This document shows, one piece after another, positions 15,185 to 22,158 of a stretch of 22,158 nucleotides of DNA; the first letter of the stretch is position 1; every line of letters starts with the position of its first letter. Under the pieces are notes generated by a model. That model had not been told where the DNA came from, made no database searches, and saw nothing but the letters and a program-made list of their open reading frames with translations. The position numbers were made by a program, and so were the translations under genes. Location of the stretch: contig CAJOOU010000224.1 of NCBI GenBank assembly GCA_905236735.1, positions 1 through 22,158 of the forward strand. Direction: 5' to 3'. The stretch comes from an uncultured Eubacterium sp. Its GTDB lineage: Bacteria > Bacillota > Clostridia > Lachnospirales > Lachnospiraceae.

Positions 15185-16528
15185 CTACAGATTTTTTCTG
15201 AGTCCCTTTGGATAATGATTTTTCATTGTTCCTCCGGCAAGTTTCCCCCAGGAAATGCCATAACCCTCGCAGCTTATAAGGTACCACCCGTTTTCTCCGT
15301 CGCAGCGGAAGGTTTCTCCTCTTATATATCTTTCGGCCTCCGCATAGCTAATCTCTTCCACCAGTTTAAAACATCCGCCGTCTAAAGCATGGCTTAGGGC
15401 ATGCGCCGGCTCAAATCTTCCCTTTTTGACCGTTCCTATTTCAAGACCCGGCCTGACAATTTTAAGTCCCTTCAAAGACGGCATCCCATCAGGGATAACA
15501 AACAGTCTCTCGCCAAATTTTATCAGCACTCCCTGCGGCTTTTCCTCAAGGTATTTAGCCGCAAACTCCGTATACTCCGGCACGCTTTTTTCTCTTATAC
15601 CTTTTTCAAGAGAGCCTTTCGACAGCCTCCCATCTCTATCCGGCAGTACTCCGGCCTTTTCGAGTACACAGACAAAATGTCCTTCCCCTTTCATAAGATG
15701 AGGAAAACATCTGATGCCGTCCTTTACATTTCCGAATCCGTCTCTCATCCCATATTGCTTTGGGTATCCCACAGTATGAAAATCCGGATGCTCCGCCAAA
15801 AATCTCTCTATTGTTCCCTCATTTTCTTCTATGGAAAATGTGCAGGTAGAATATACCATCCTGCCTCCCGGTGCCAGCATTTTAGCCGCACACGAAAGTA
15901 TATCATCCTGCCTCCCTGCACACATATGTACATTTTCCCTGCTCCACTCTCCTGTAGCATCTTCGTTCTTTCTGAACATACCCTCTCCGGAGCACGGTGC
16001 ATCGACCATTATCCTGTCAAAAAACTCCGGAAAACTCTCTGATAAATCATGAGGGTCCATATTGGTAACCACTGCATTTTTTATCCCCATTCTCTCAATG
16101 TTTTCCGCCAGTATCTTTGCTCTTTGAGGCACTATCTCATTTGATACAAGTATCCCCTTTCCCTGCATCCTGCCCGCTATCTGCGTGCTTTTCCCGCCGG
16201 GAGCGGCGCATAAATCGAGGATATATTCTCCGGGCTCTGCCTTTAGATACTCAGCCGGTATCATTGCCGACGGCTCCTGCACATAGTAGGCTCCCGCCTC
16301 ATGATAGACGCTTTTACCGGGTCTTTTTTCCGGATCATAATAAAAGCCCCCGGCCTGCCACTCAACTTCAGTAAGGCCAAAGGCTTGTGTTAAATTGATA
16401 ATATCATGGTTTTTCAGAGGATTCAGCCTGAGAGCCGAAACCTTCTCCATATCATAGCTTTTTAAAAATTCTTCGTATTCTCCGCCAAGCAGAGACTTCA
16501 TCTCATCAAGAAAATCCTGCGGTAACAT
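15185..16528 (-). CDS. rsmF: 16S rRNA (cytosine-C5) methyltransferase, RsmF/NOL1-NOP2-Sun family
   Basis: 447 residues. The SAM site is DLCAAPGGKS (105-114). The two family cysteines are Cys179 in DAPCSGEGMF and Cys229 in YSTCTFS; one attacks C6 of cytosine and the other releases the product. The N-terminal part (1-100) has the VSALRLNPLK and VQEPSAMIP motifs. The C-terminal 150 residues resemble the RsmF C-terminal, PUA-like RNA-binding part. In E. coli RsmF modifies C1407 of 16S rRNA, but low-GC Gram-positive relatives can have other sites, so the target is inferred. Its start overlaps the stop of the AI-2E-family gene by one base (TAATG). Confidence 0.9.
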   Translation of the reverse strand: MLPQDFLDEMKSLLGGEYEEFLKSYDMEKVSALRLNPLKNHDIINLTQAFGLTEVEWQAGGFYYDPEKRPGKSVYHEAGAYYVQEPSAMIPAEYLKAEPGEYILDLCAAPGGKSTQIAGRMQGKGILVSNEIVPQRAKILAENIERMGIKNAVVTNMDPHDLSESFPEFFDRIMVDAPCSGEGMFRKNEDATGEWSRENVHMCAGRQDDILSCAAKMLAPGGRMVYSTCTFSIEENEGTIERFLAEHPDFHTVGYPKQYGMRDGFGNVKDGIRCFPHLMKGEGHFVCVLEKAGVLPDRDGRLSKGSLEKGIREKSVPEYTEFAAKYLEEKPQGVLIKFGERLFVIPDGMPSLKGLKIVRPGLEIGTVKKGRFEPAHALSHALDGGCFKLVEEISYAEAERYIRGETFRCDGENGWYLISCEGYGISWGKLAGGTMKNHYPKGLRKNL

Positions 16529-17679
16529 TATTCCGGAACCTTCTCTCCTCTCTCTTTTTTTCTTTTGGCAAGCTCAACCCAGATATAGTCCCTATAGATA
16601 TAATCTATAATAGCAGCAAGCGGAATAGCAAGAACAATACCTACCACACCAAACATCCTTCCGAATACCACAATAGATACCAGTATCCATACCGAAGATA
16701 CTCCGAATGTGCCTCCGAAAAGTTTAGGCTTTATGATGTAGCCGTCCACCGTCTGCAAAAGCAGGGTAAAGATGAGAAAGGCAAGTGCCTGCCACGGATT
16801 TACAAGAACAAGGACAAAACAGCCCAGCACGCATCCCACTATCGGTCCAAAGGTAGGCGCGAGATTTGTGACAGCCACGACTACGGAAATAAGTGCCGTA
16901 AACGGCATATTCGCAATCGCCATGAAAATAAAGTTTACCACACCGACAATTAATGCATCGAGTATGTCAAAGGCGATAAATCTGGAAAGTATTTTATTGC
17001 ATCTGCCCCAGAAATCTGCTGCCGCTTCGTATTTTTTTTCTGTAGTTGCAACTCTGACAAGCTTTGAAAATCCGTGAAGAAGATGCTCTTTATCTGCAAG
17101 AAAATATATTGCCACCACAAACGATATAAATCCCAAAGCAACATCTTTTCCAAATCCAACCGTCGTATTGATTATGGCATCTCTGTTTGCATTGACATAG
17201 CTGAGCACCGTAGACAAAAGATTATTGCTAATATCGGTAATACTGCTGATATCAATATTGGTTGATGAGTTGGCCTTTTCGATAAAGGTTCCAAACATGG
17301 TCTGAAATCCTGCCACATAACTGTCTATATTGGTCACAAGCGAAACCACCGAACTGACCATCTGCGGGATAAGCAGCGCCCCGAGAGCCGAAATGAGCAC
17401 TATAATAAAAACAATTCCCACAAAGACTGATACCCCTCTTCTTCTGCTCTGGCTTTTTATCTTCTTAAAAACATATTTTTCAAAAAGGTCAACAACCGGA
17501 CTAAGCACATAGGCTATGCAAAGACCCACAAACACCGGATAGATAAAATCAAAAACCTTAAGCAGCCCGTTCCAGAATATTTCTATATTAGATAAAAACA
17601 AATACAGTACCACCGCTATGCACAGTGCTACTGTATAAGATACCCATCTTTTTCCGAAAATGTCTTTACTAAGTTTCAT
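16528..17679 (-). CDS. AI-2E-family (TqsA/YdiK-like) membrane transporter
   Basis: 383 residues with about eight membrane segments: two near the N-terminus (about 12-60), one near 75-95, a long loop, then five or so from about 185 to the end. The family's late signature is visible as LVNPWQALAFLIFTLLLQ, then VDGYIIKPKLFGG and VFGRMFGVVGIVLAIPLAA. Family members are exporters of varied cargo; autoinducer-2 export is shown only for some, and Na+/H+ antiport for others. The start is placed at 17679 rather than 17685, because GAGGT is only 2 bases from the upstream ATG but 8 from this one. The radical SAM gene ends 17 bases upstream. Confidence 0.85.
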   Translation of the reverse strand: MKLSKDIFGKRWVSYTVALCIAVVLYLFLSNIEIFWNGLLKVFDFIYPVFVGLCIAYVLSPVVDLFEKYVFKKIKSQSRRRGVSVFVGIVFIIVLISALGALLIPQMVSSVVSLVTNIDSYVAGFQTMFGTFIEKANSSTNIDISSITDISNNLLSTVLSYVNANRDAIINTTVGFGKDVALGFISFVVAIYFLADKEHLLHGFSKLVRVATTEKKYEAAADFWGRCNKILSRFIAFDILDALIVGVVNFIFMAIANMPFTALISVVVAVTNLAPTFGPIVGCVLGCFVLVLVNPWQALAFLIFTLLLQTVDGYIIKPKLFGGTFGVSSVWILVSIVVFGRMFGVVGIVLAIPLAAIIDYIYRDYIWVELAKRKKERGEKVPE

Positions 17680-17696
17680 AAACATCTACCTCAAGG

Positions 17697-19169
17697 CTAA
17701 GATACCTGCTTTGCCTCCTTGTGTTCAAAAGCGGCAAGTTCAGGATTCTCCCTCTTTTCCCTTGTATAATTCTCATAAGCCGGTCTTTTGTGAACCTGGC
17801 TCTCCCAGATTTCATCAGCAACCGGTGCCCACTCTTTAGCATAATTATCGCACTTTGAGCAAAGATGTTCAACTGTTTCGTCAGATTCCGCATTTGTTCC
17901 GTGCGCCCCGGTCTCTTTGACCATCTTTCTAAGCAGCTCGGGATTTTCGAGCATAGGGCAGGGACGAAGGTGATTGCGGTTAAACGGCTGTCCCTCATGA
18001 TATGCCATAAATAAAGGATTCCGGAGCATTTCAAGGATGGAATTGTCATGTATGTTTGAGTCCGAATAATGGATGAACACGCATGGCTCCGCATCTCCAT
18101 GGGCATTGATGTGGAAATAATTTCTTCCTCCGGCTATGCATCCTCCTACATATTCACCATCATTCTGGAAGTCCATTGGATAAAACTCTATATCACAATC
18201 CTTGCTTCTGATCCATCTGATTTTTTCTATTATCATTTTACGCTGCTCTAAAGTCGGCATAAGTTCCGGTGCAGCATTATTTCCGACAGGCATATAATGG
18301 AAATAAAAACCGAATCTTGCTCCCTTGTCCGAAAGCATTCTGAGGAATTTTTCATCGGTTACCGCCTCAATATTATCCCTTGTATAGCAGATTGATGTGC
18401 CATAAACAATTCCGTATTTTTGGAAAAGATTCATGGCGTTCATTACCGCATCATAATGTCCGATACCTCTTCTGCCATCGTTGGACTCGGGCGTGCCCTC
18501 TATGGAAACCATGAATGTAATGTTTCCGAGTTCCACCACCTTTTTACATACCTCTTCGGTAATCAGGGTAGAATTTGTATAAAGTCCGAAAAATGCATCA
18601 TTGTGCTTTTTAGCCAGGCGGAATATATCTTTTATCCTTACGGTAGGCTCACCGCCTGTCATCATATAAAGATAGATTCCGAGTTCCTTACCCTCGGTAA
18701 CAATCTTGTCCATATCCCCGTATGAAAGGCTGGCTTTTTTCCCGTATGTGCCCGACCAGCATCCTGTGCAGTGCAGATTACAGGCATCTGTCGGGTCAAA
18801 AAGAATGAGCCACGGAATATTGCACCCGTATTTTTCCCTGTTTGCACGGATGGTTTTGGTACCTCTGAAAAACGCCTCATATCCCAGATTAAGCAACATT
18901 GTTCTTGCATATTTCGGATCGGTTTCGTCGATTATCCTGTTGATATACTTCATCCATCTGTTATTGGGGTCCTGTACAATTTCCCTGACTCTGTCAAAGG
19001 TTTCGGCATTAGAGCCGCTACCTATATATTTTTTTGCCATATCGACAAGCTTTGCATATGTCTCTGCACGGTTTTCGCTTTTATCGAGATTCTTTAAGAA
19101 ATTATCCACCAGCGCACCTACTGCTTTTCTTTCCGCACCGTGTGAAATATTCTGAAATAATGAAGCCAT
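17697..19169 (-). CDS. Radical SAM protein with SPASM-like C-terminal Cys region, function unknown
   Basis: 490 residues. The radical SAM 4Fe-4S site is CNLHCTGC (Cys130, 134, 137), and the SAM-contact motif MMTGGEP follows at 169-175. The first 115 residues are helical and unlike maturase leaders. Towards the C-terminus are further Cys residues in GGCIAGGRNYFHI, EPCVFIH, RPCPML and LCSKCDN, which could hold one or two auxiliary clusters as in SPASM proteins. It is predicted to bind iron-sulfur clusters and act in the cytoplasm. No small precursor peptide is seen next to it, so peptide maturation is not supported. The start at 19169 is chosen for GAGGAGG before it. It leads a probable operon with the AI-2E transporter, rsmF and metY. 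Confidence 0.85.
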   Translation of the reverse strand: MASLFQNISHGAERKAVGALVDNFLKNLDKSENRAETYAKLVDMAKKYIGSGSNAETFDRVREIVQDPNNRWMKYINRIIDETDPKYARTMLLNLGYEAFFRGTKTIRANREKYGCNIPWLILFDPTDACNLHCTGCWSGTYGKKASLSYGDMDKIVTEGKELGIYLYMMTGGEPTVRIKDIFRLAKKHNDAFFGLYTNSTLITEEVCKKVVELGNITFMVSIEGTPESNDGRRGIGHYDAVMNAMNLFQKYGIVYGTSICYTRDNIEAVTDEKFLRMLSDKGARFGFYFHYMPVGNNAAPELMPTLEQRKMIIEKIRWIRSKDCDIEFYPMDFQNDGEYVGGCIAGGRNYFHINAHGDAEPCVFIHYSDSNIHDNSILEMLRNPLFMAYHEGQPFNRNHLRPCPMLENPELLRKMVKETGAHGTNAESDETVEHLCSKCDNYAKEWAPVADEIWESQVHKRPAYENYTREKRENPELAAFEHKEAKQVS

Positions 19170-19207
19170 AACTATCCTCCTCATAATTATTCCCAAATTA
19201 TAAGGAA

Positions 19208-19236
19208 ATTATAAAATCAGGCTCATTCCATTTCAA
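19208..19236 (-). promoter_or_regulatory. Promoter of the radical SAM operon
   Basis: Minus-strand TTGAAA (19231-19236), a 17-base spacer, and TATAAT (19208-19213). A second TTATAATTT lies 11 bases further on (about 19196-19204), giving two -10-like boxes one DNA turn apart. Confidence 0.75.
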
Positions 19237-19261
19237 TAAACAAAAAGCGAAATGTGTAGCA

Positions 19262-20545
19262 TTATGCATCAATATCTTTAAAATTAAATTGCTTTGCTCC
19301 GCTTGCATAGTCTCCAACTATATGACCGTTTCCGCAAAGTCTGTATTTGTATGTAACAAGTCCGTCAAGTCCTACAGGTCCTCTCGCGTGAAGTTTCGAA
19401 GTGCTTATGCCCACCTCAGCTCCAAATCCGTATCTGAATCCGTCTGCAAATCTGGTCGAGCAGTTCCGGTATACGCCTGCCGAATCAACCATCTGCATAA
19501 ATATCTCTGCCGCCTCATCATCTTCCGTAACTATAGCATCGGTATGATGAGAGCCGAAGGTGTTTATATGAGTAATGGCTTCATTTTCATCAGCAACGAT
19601 TTTAACCGACAAAACAAGGTCCAGATACTCTGTCTTATACTCATCATCTTCCATCTTTTCGCATTCGATAATCTGCGATACCCTGCTGTTTCCTCTAAGC
19701 TTTACTCCCGCATCCGAAAGCTTTACCGCCGCTTTTTTAAGGAACTCTTCTGCAATACCTTCATGCACAAGCAGAGTTTCAGCCGCATTGCAGGCAGCAG
19801 TATACTGAGTCTTTGCATCAACAATTATCTTTATCGCCTTGTCTATGTCAGCAGATTTATCAATATATACATGGCATACTCCGTCTGCGTGTCCCATAAC
19901 CGGTATCTTAGTATTGTTCATTATATACCGGACAAACGCGTTCGAACCTCTCGGTATCAGAAGGTCAACGCTTTTATCGCACGAAAGCAGTTCATCTATC
20001 TGACTGTGTGCCTCCACCTGAAACAGACAGTTTTCCGGAAGGTGCGCCTCCTTTGCAGCCTCATGGATAATATCAAACAATACTTTATTTGTGCGCGCTG
20101 TCTCCCTTCCTCCTTTAAGGACAGCACAGTTTCCACTCTTTATACAAAGAGATGAAATCTGCACAAGAGCATCCGGTCTTGCTTCAAAAATAACTCCGAT
20201 TACACCAATGGGCACACTTATTCTTGTAAGCACGAGTCCTTCGTCAAGCTCTCTTTTAAGGAGAGTTCTACCGATAGGGTCTTTCAGACCTATGAGCTGC
20301 TCTATACCTTCTGTCACTGCTGCAAGCTTATTCTCATCAAACTTAAGGCGTTTTTTTACTGCCTGCCCTACGCCTTCCTCTTCAGCCGCCTTCAGGTCCT
20401 CGGCATTGGCTTTAAATATTATTTCTTTATTTTCGATAAGAGCCTCTTTTACCTTTTTAAGTGCTCTGTTTCTTGTCTCTTCCGATGTCGCTGCCATTGC
20501 CGGCGAATCTATTTTCATCTTTATTGTTTTTTCAGCTACGGTCAT
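19262..20545 (-). CDS. proA: Gamma-glutamyl phosphate reductase
   Basis: Second step of proline synthesis: reduces gamma-glutamyl phosphate to glutamate semialdehyde with NADPH. 427 residues, normal length. Family marks are GVIGVIFEARPDALVQI, CAVLKGGRE, LLIPRGSNAFV and the catalytic Cys252 in TQYTAACNAAETLLVH. The C-terminal GFGAEVGISTSKLHARGPVG segment is complete. A GTG at 20554 is in frame, but ATG at 20545 is preferred because GAGGTG lies 6 bases before it. proB, its usual partner, is not adjacent: flaG with a terminator lies upstream and the radical SAM operon downstream. proC is about 13 kb away on the opposite strand. Confidence 0.95.
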   Translation of the reverse strand: MTVAEKTIKMKIDSPAMAATSEETRNRALKKVKEALIENKEIIFKANAEDLKAAEEEGVGQAVKKRLKFDENKLAAVTEGIEQLIGLKDPIGRTLLKRELDEGLVLTRISVPIGVIGVIFEARPDALVQISSLCIKSGNCAVLKGGRETARTNKVLFDIIHEAAKEAHLPENCLFQVEAHSQIDELLSCDKSVDLLIPRGSNAFVRYIMNNTKIPVMGHADGVCHVYIDKSADIDKAIKIIVDAKTQYTAACNAAETLLVHEGIAEEFLKKAAVKLSDAGVKLRGNSRVSQIIECEKMEDDEYKTEYLDLVLSVKIVADENEAITHINTFGSHHTDAIVTEDDEAAEIFMQMVDSAGVYRNCSTRFADGFRYGFGAEVGISTSKLHARGPVGLDGLVTYKYRLCGNGHIVGDYASGAKQFNFKDIDA

Positions 20546-20616
20546 CTCAATCACCTCATTTATGTTTTACCTTACTTACGGCTATCTTCGTATAGAATAG
20601 CATAAGAATTAAAAAA

Positions 20617-20660
20617 AAGACAGATATCATATTACATATCAGTAATACAATACCTGTCTT
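20617..20660 (-). terminator. Terminator after flaG
   Basis: On the minus strand AAGACAGGTAT pairs with ATATCTGTCTT (10 of 11 positions; 20650-20660 with 20617-20627). An inner stem, TATTAC/GTAATA, lies in the loop. A run of T residues follows directly. It separates flaG from proA, so proA needs its own promoter. Confidence 0.82.
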
Positions 20661-20672
20661 CATTTTTGTTTT

Positions 20673-21059
20673 TTATCTTGATTCATCTACCAACATACCT
20701 CTGAGTTCCATCATATTCTCAAACATCTCCACCATTTCTTCGGACGGGATTTCTTTTATGACCTCTTTGGTATCCGAATCTAGTACCGAAATAGCATATC
20801 TGTTCACCTCATCATTATAGCTGATTTGAATATCATGCTTTTTGAGCACCTGCTGAAGCTGGTCGAATTTCTTCTCCTGCTCCTCCTGGGTCATTCCGAG
20901 TACTTCTTTGTTTTTGTTGTCATCCTTTTTTTCGCTGACAACCGGGTTTTCATCTGTTATCCGGACATCTGCCTGCCGCGGCTCTACCGTCTTTGTCTCT
21001 GCGGGCTTCATCTCGGCATAGTCAGATACAGTCCTGATATCCGCTACTGCACTAACCAT
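20673..21059 (-). CDS. flaG: FlaG family flagellar protein
   Basis: 128 residues. The first 60 residues are low-complexity and charged (Glu/Lys/Asp/Thr). A short coiled-coil stretch follows (EEQEKKFDQLQQVLKK). The C-terminal FlaG domain spans about 75-128: IQISYNDEVNRYAISVLDSD, then EVIKEIPSEEMVEMF and a final MLVDES. FlaG proteins are encoded beside flagellin or cap genes and affect filament length in some bacteria; the mechanism is unclear. The start at 21059 is chosen because AGGAGGAGG stands 8 bases before it, although the frame stays open further up. A probable sigma-28 promoter precedes it and a terminator follows, so it is a single-gene flagellar unit. No other flagellar gene is in the window. 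Confidence 0.85.
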   Translation of the reverse strand: MVSAVADIRTVSDYAEMKPAETKTVEPRQADVRITDENPVVSEKKDDNKNKEVLGMTQEEQEKKFDQLQQVLKKHDIQISYNDEVNRYAISVLDSDTKEVIKEIPSEEMVEMFENMMELRGMLVDESR

Positions 21060-21125
21060 ATGACATTCCTCCTCCTTGAGTTTTGCTACGAGCATCCTTT
21101 GCTCCTACTTTTACTTATATCACTT

Positions 21126-21151
21126 CTTTCGGCAAATAGCAAGATAATTTA
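21126..21151 (-). promoter_or_regulatory. Probable sigma-28 (FliA/SigD) promoter of flaG
   Basis: On the minus strand TAAA (21148-21151) is followed by 14 bases and GCCGAAAG (21126-21133). The flagellar sigma factor consensus is TAAA, 14-16 bases, then GCCGATAA or CCGATAT. The core GCCGA and the spacing match; the last three bases are imperfect. The flagellar nature of the gene supports the call. Confidence 0.65.
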
Positions 21152-21159
21152 ACCTTTTT

Positions 21160-21175
21160 TTAATAAATTTATTAA
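21160..21175. repeat. 16-bp perfect palindrome upstream of the flaG promoter
   Basis: TTAATAAATTTATTAA reads the same on both strands. It lies 8 bases upstream of the flaG -35 element and 17 bases after the stop of the GH25/FN3 gene. It could be a regulator site or chance in AT-rich DNA. It lacks the GC stem and U-tract of a terminator on the minus strand. Confidence 0.3.
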
Positions 21176-21192
21176 CTTTTTATGATTTTTTT

Positions 21193-22158
21193 CTATTTTG
21201 AAGCTGTTTTCACCTTAAGTACGCTCGAAAACGAGCCCTTGAGTGTACCTGATGACCATGTCTTATACGCCAGCACCTTATACCTGTATGTGGTGGATTT
21301 TGTGAGTCCTCTCACTATGCAGGTATTTGTTTTAACCTTGGAGACTCTCTCCCATTCTCCTGTCTCTGTATTATAACCGTAAACAATATATCCCGTGGCG
21401 CCGCTTACCTTTGTCCATGTAAGCTTAACCCTTGTAGTTCTTACTATACTCGCCTTAAGATTCTGTACCTTTGACGGAAGAGTCCTTGCGGTAAGCGATG
21501 AAGATGCCTCTCCTATAAGCGTGCCGTAGTTACTTGTCTTTCTTACCGCGCATACCTTGTATGTGTGTTCGCTGTTTGTATTAAGTCCGGTAAACTTACA
21601 ACTCGTAGCCGAAGATGAAAGCATCTTTATGTTTTCATAATTTCCCTTTGAATCAAGTTCATATACATAATAACCCGTAGCGTTTTCCACCGCACTCCAC
21701 GATAGCGATACCGTTGTCACCGTCTTTGCCGTAATCTTAAATCCGGTAACCTTGGCAGGTATCTCCGGCACCTCAGCCACACCTATGGAAGCAGGAGTTA
21801 CCGAAGCCTCACCCGAATAACTGCCGTAAACAGCTCCGCTCCTTAGATTGTGCATGGCTCTTACCTTATATGTATAGGTGGTTCCCGCTGCCACATCATT
21901 ATCCGTATATGATGCCGTTCCTCCCCTTACAGTTGCGGCAAGTGAATAGCTGCTTTCGCCTGTAGCCTTTCTGTACACCTGATATCCGTATACTCCGGGC
22001 TGATCATCCCATTCAACCTTTACATATCCTTCTGTGGTGTCTTGCGTTGCAGTAACTCCCGTAACCTGATCCGGTGTAAATATATACTGCACATCCATAT
22101 CGCATCTTCCGCTTATACCACTTACAGATCCGTTTGAGCTGTACTGCCAGTAATCATA
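21193..22158 (-). CDS. GH25 muramidase with three C-terminal FN3 domains (C-terminal part)
   Basis: The frame has no start within the window: it stays open through the right edge, 20 codons before the first ATG at 22098. Those codons read as the end of a glycosyl hydrolase 25 lysozyme domain: YDYWQYSSNGSVSGISG, then CDMDVQYIF. This matches the family's last strand and WQYSS motif. Three fibronectin type III repeats follow, starting near PDQVTGVTAT, PAKVTGFKIT and SKVQNLKASI, each about 95 residues with the W core and a late YKV strand. The catalytic Asp/Glu pair lies outside the window. The protein presumably cuts peptidoglycan outside the cell, with FN3 repeats as spacers or carbohydrate contacts. 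Confidence 0.82.
   Translation of the reverse strand, partial: YDYWQYSSNGSVSGISGRCDMDVQYIFTPDQVTGVTATQDTTEGYVKVEWDDQPGVYGYQVYRKATGESSYSLAATVRGGTASYTDNDVAAGTTYTYKVRAMHNLRSGAVYGSYSGEASVTPASIGVAEVPEIPAKVTGFKITAKTVTTVSLSWSAVENATGYYVYELDSKGNYENIKMLSSSATSCKFTGLNTNSEHTYKVCAVRKTSNYGTLIGEASSSLTARTLPSKVQNLKASIVRTTRVKLTWTKVSGATGYIVYGYNTETGEWERVSKVKTNTCIVRGLTKSTTYRYKVLAYKTWSSGTLKGSFSSVLKVKTASK

Noticed and set aside
16528..17679. Quorum-sensing AI-2 system
   Set aside because: Only the broad AI-2E transporter family is present; no luxS or receptor is in the window, and the family has many other cargos.
17697..19169. Peptide natural-product (RiPP) cluster around the radical SAM gene
   Set aside because: No small precursor frame with a ribosome binding site was found nearby, and the flanking genes include rRNA methylation and methionine synthesis.
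19289..20155. 288-codon plus-strand frame opposite proA
   Set aside because: Antisense of the complete proA gene; no domain or ribosome binding site.
22038..22098. ATG at 22098 as the start of a stand-alone FN3 protein
   Set aside because: The frame continues to the window edge with GH25-like residues, and the GGAAG before the ATG is a weak ribosome binding site.

Overview
The window looks like part of a chromosome from a flagellated, anaerobic member of the Clostridia, most likely Lachnospiraceae. The reasons are protein style and gene content: large Cys-rich ferredoxin/FAD and radical SAM proteins, two multi-membrane diguanylate cyclases, a YedE/TusA/DUF3343 set, FlaG, and SH3b and GH25/FN3 wall-binding proteins. 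Strong AGGAGG-type ribosome binding sites and consensus sigma-A promoters fit too. The genus cannot be fixed from sequence alone. Coding density is high and no gene-free stretch reaches 300 bases. The longest is 7874-8138, which holds hairpins and a promoter. No rRNA, tRNA, CRISPR array, transposase or phage gene was seen.

Layout. (1) 1-422 (minus): start of a secreted SH3b protein cut by the left edge. (2) 532-4566 (minus): operon of two tandem membrane GGDEF proteins joined by a TTGA start/stop overlap, then a ThrH-like HAD phosphatase. (3) 4718-6633 (plus): an Ldh2-family NAD(P)-dependent oxidoreductase overlapping proC by one base. (4) 6664-7873 (minus): 4-oxalocrotonate-tautomerase-like protein plus AraC regulator. 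(5) 7920-8110: inverted and direct repeats, then a consensus promoter overlapped by a 9-bp dyad. (6) 8139-8795 (plus): unknown zinc-ribbon protein. (7) 8832-10553 (minus): ferredoxin-FAD oxidoreductase. (8) 10728-10883 (minus): an unrecognised 51-residue gene with its own promoter and terminator. (9) 10981-13814: yedE, a tusA-like gene and DUF3343 on minus, divergent from a class V aminotransferase/cysteine desulfurase-family gene on plus; this is a sulfur/selenium handling set. (10) 13853-19169 (minus): radical SAM protein, AI-2E-family transporter, RsmF-like rRNA methyltransferase and MetY. (11) 19262-20545 (minus): proA. (12) 20673-21059 (minus): flaG behind a probable sigma-28 promoter. 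(13) 21193-22158 (minus): C-terminal end of a GH25 muramidase with three FN3 domains, cut by the right edge.

How the genes work together. Two themes recur. One is amino-acid and sulfur metabolism: ProC and ProA for proline, MetY for homocysteine from sulfide, ThrH, and the YedE/TusA/DUF3343/desulfurase set that probably imports and passes on reduced sulfur or selenium. The other is the cell surface and lifestyle: c-di-GMP synthesis, flagellar FlaG, and wall-binding or wall-cleaving proteins at both edges. The most unusual pieces are the selenium-type cluster with no selD in view, the hairpin/direct-repeat element at 7939-8057, the dyad over the promoter of the unknown zinc-ribbon gene, and the 51-residue stand-alone gene.
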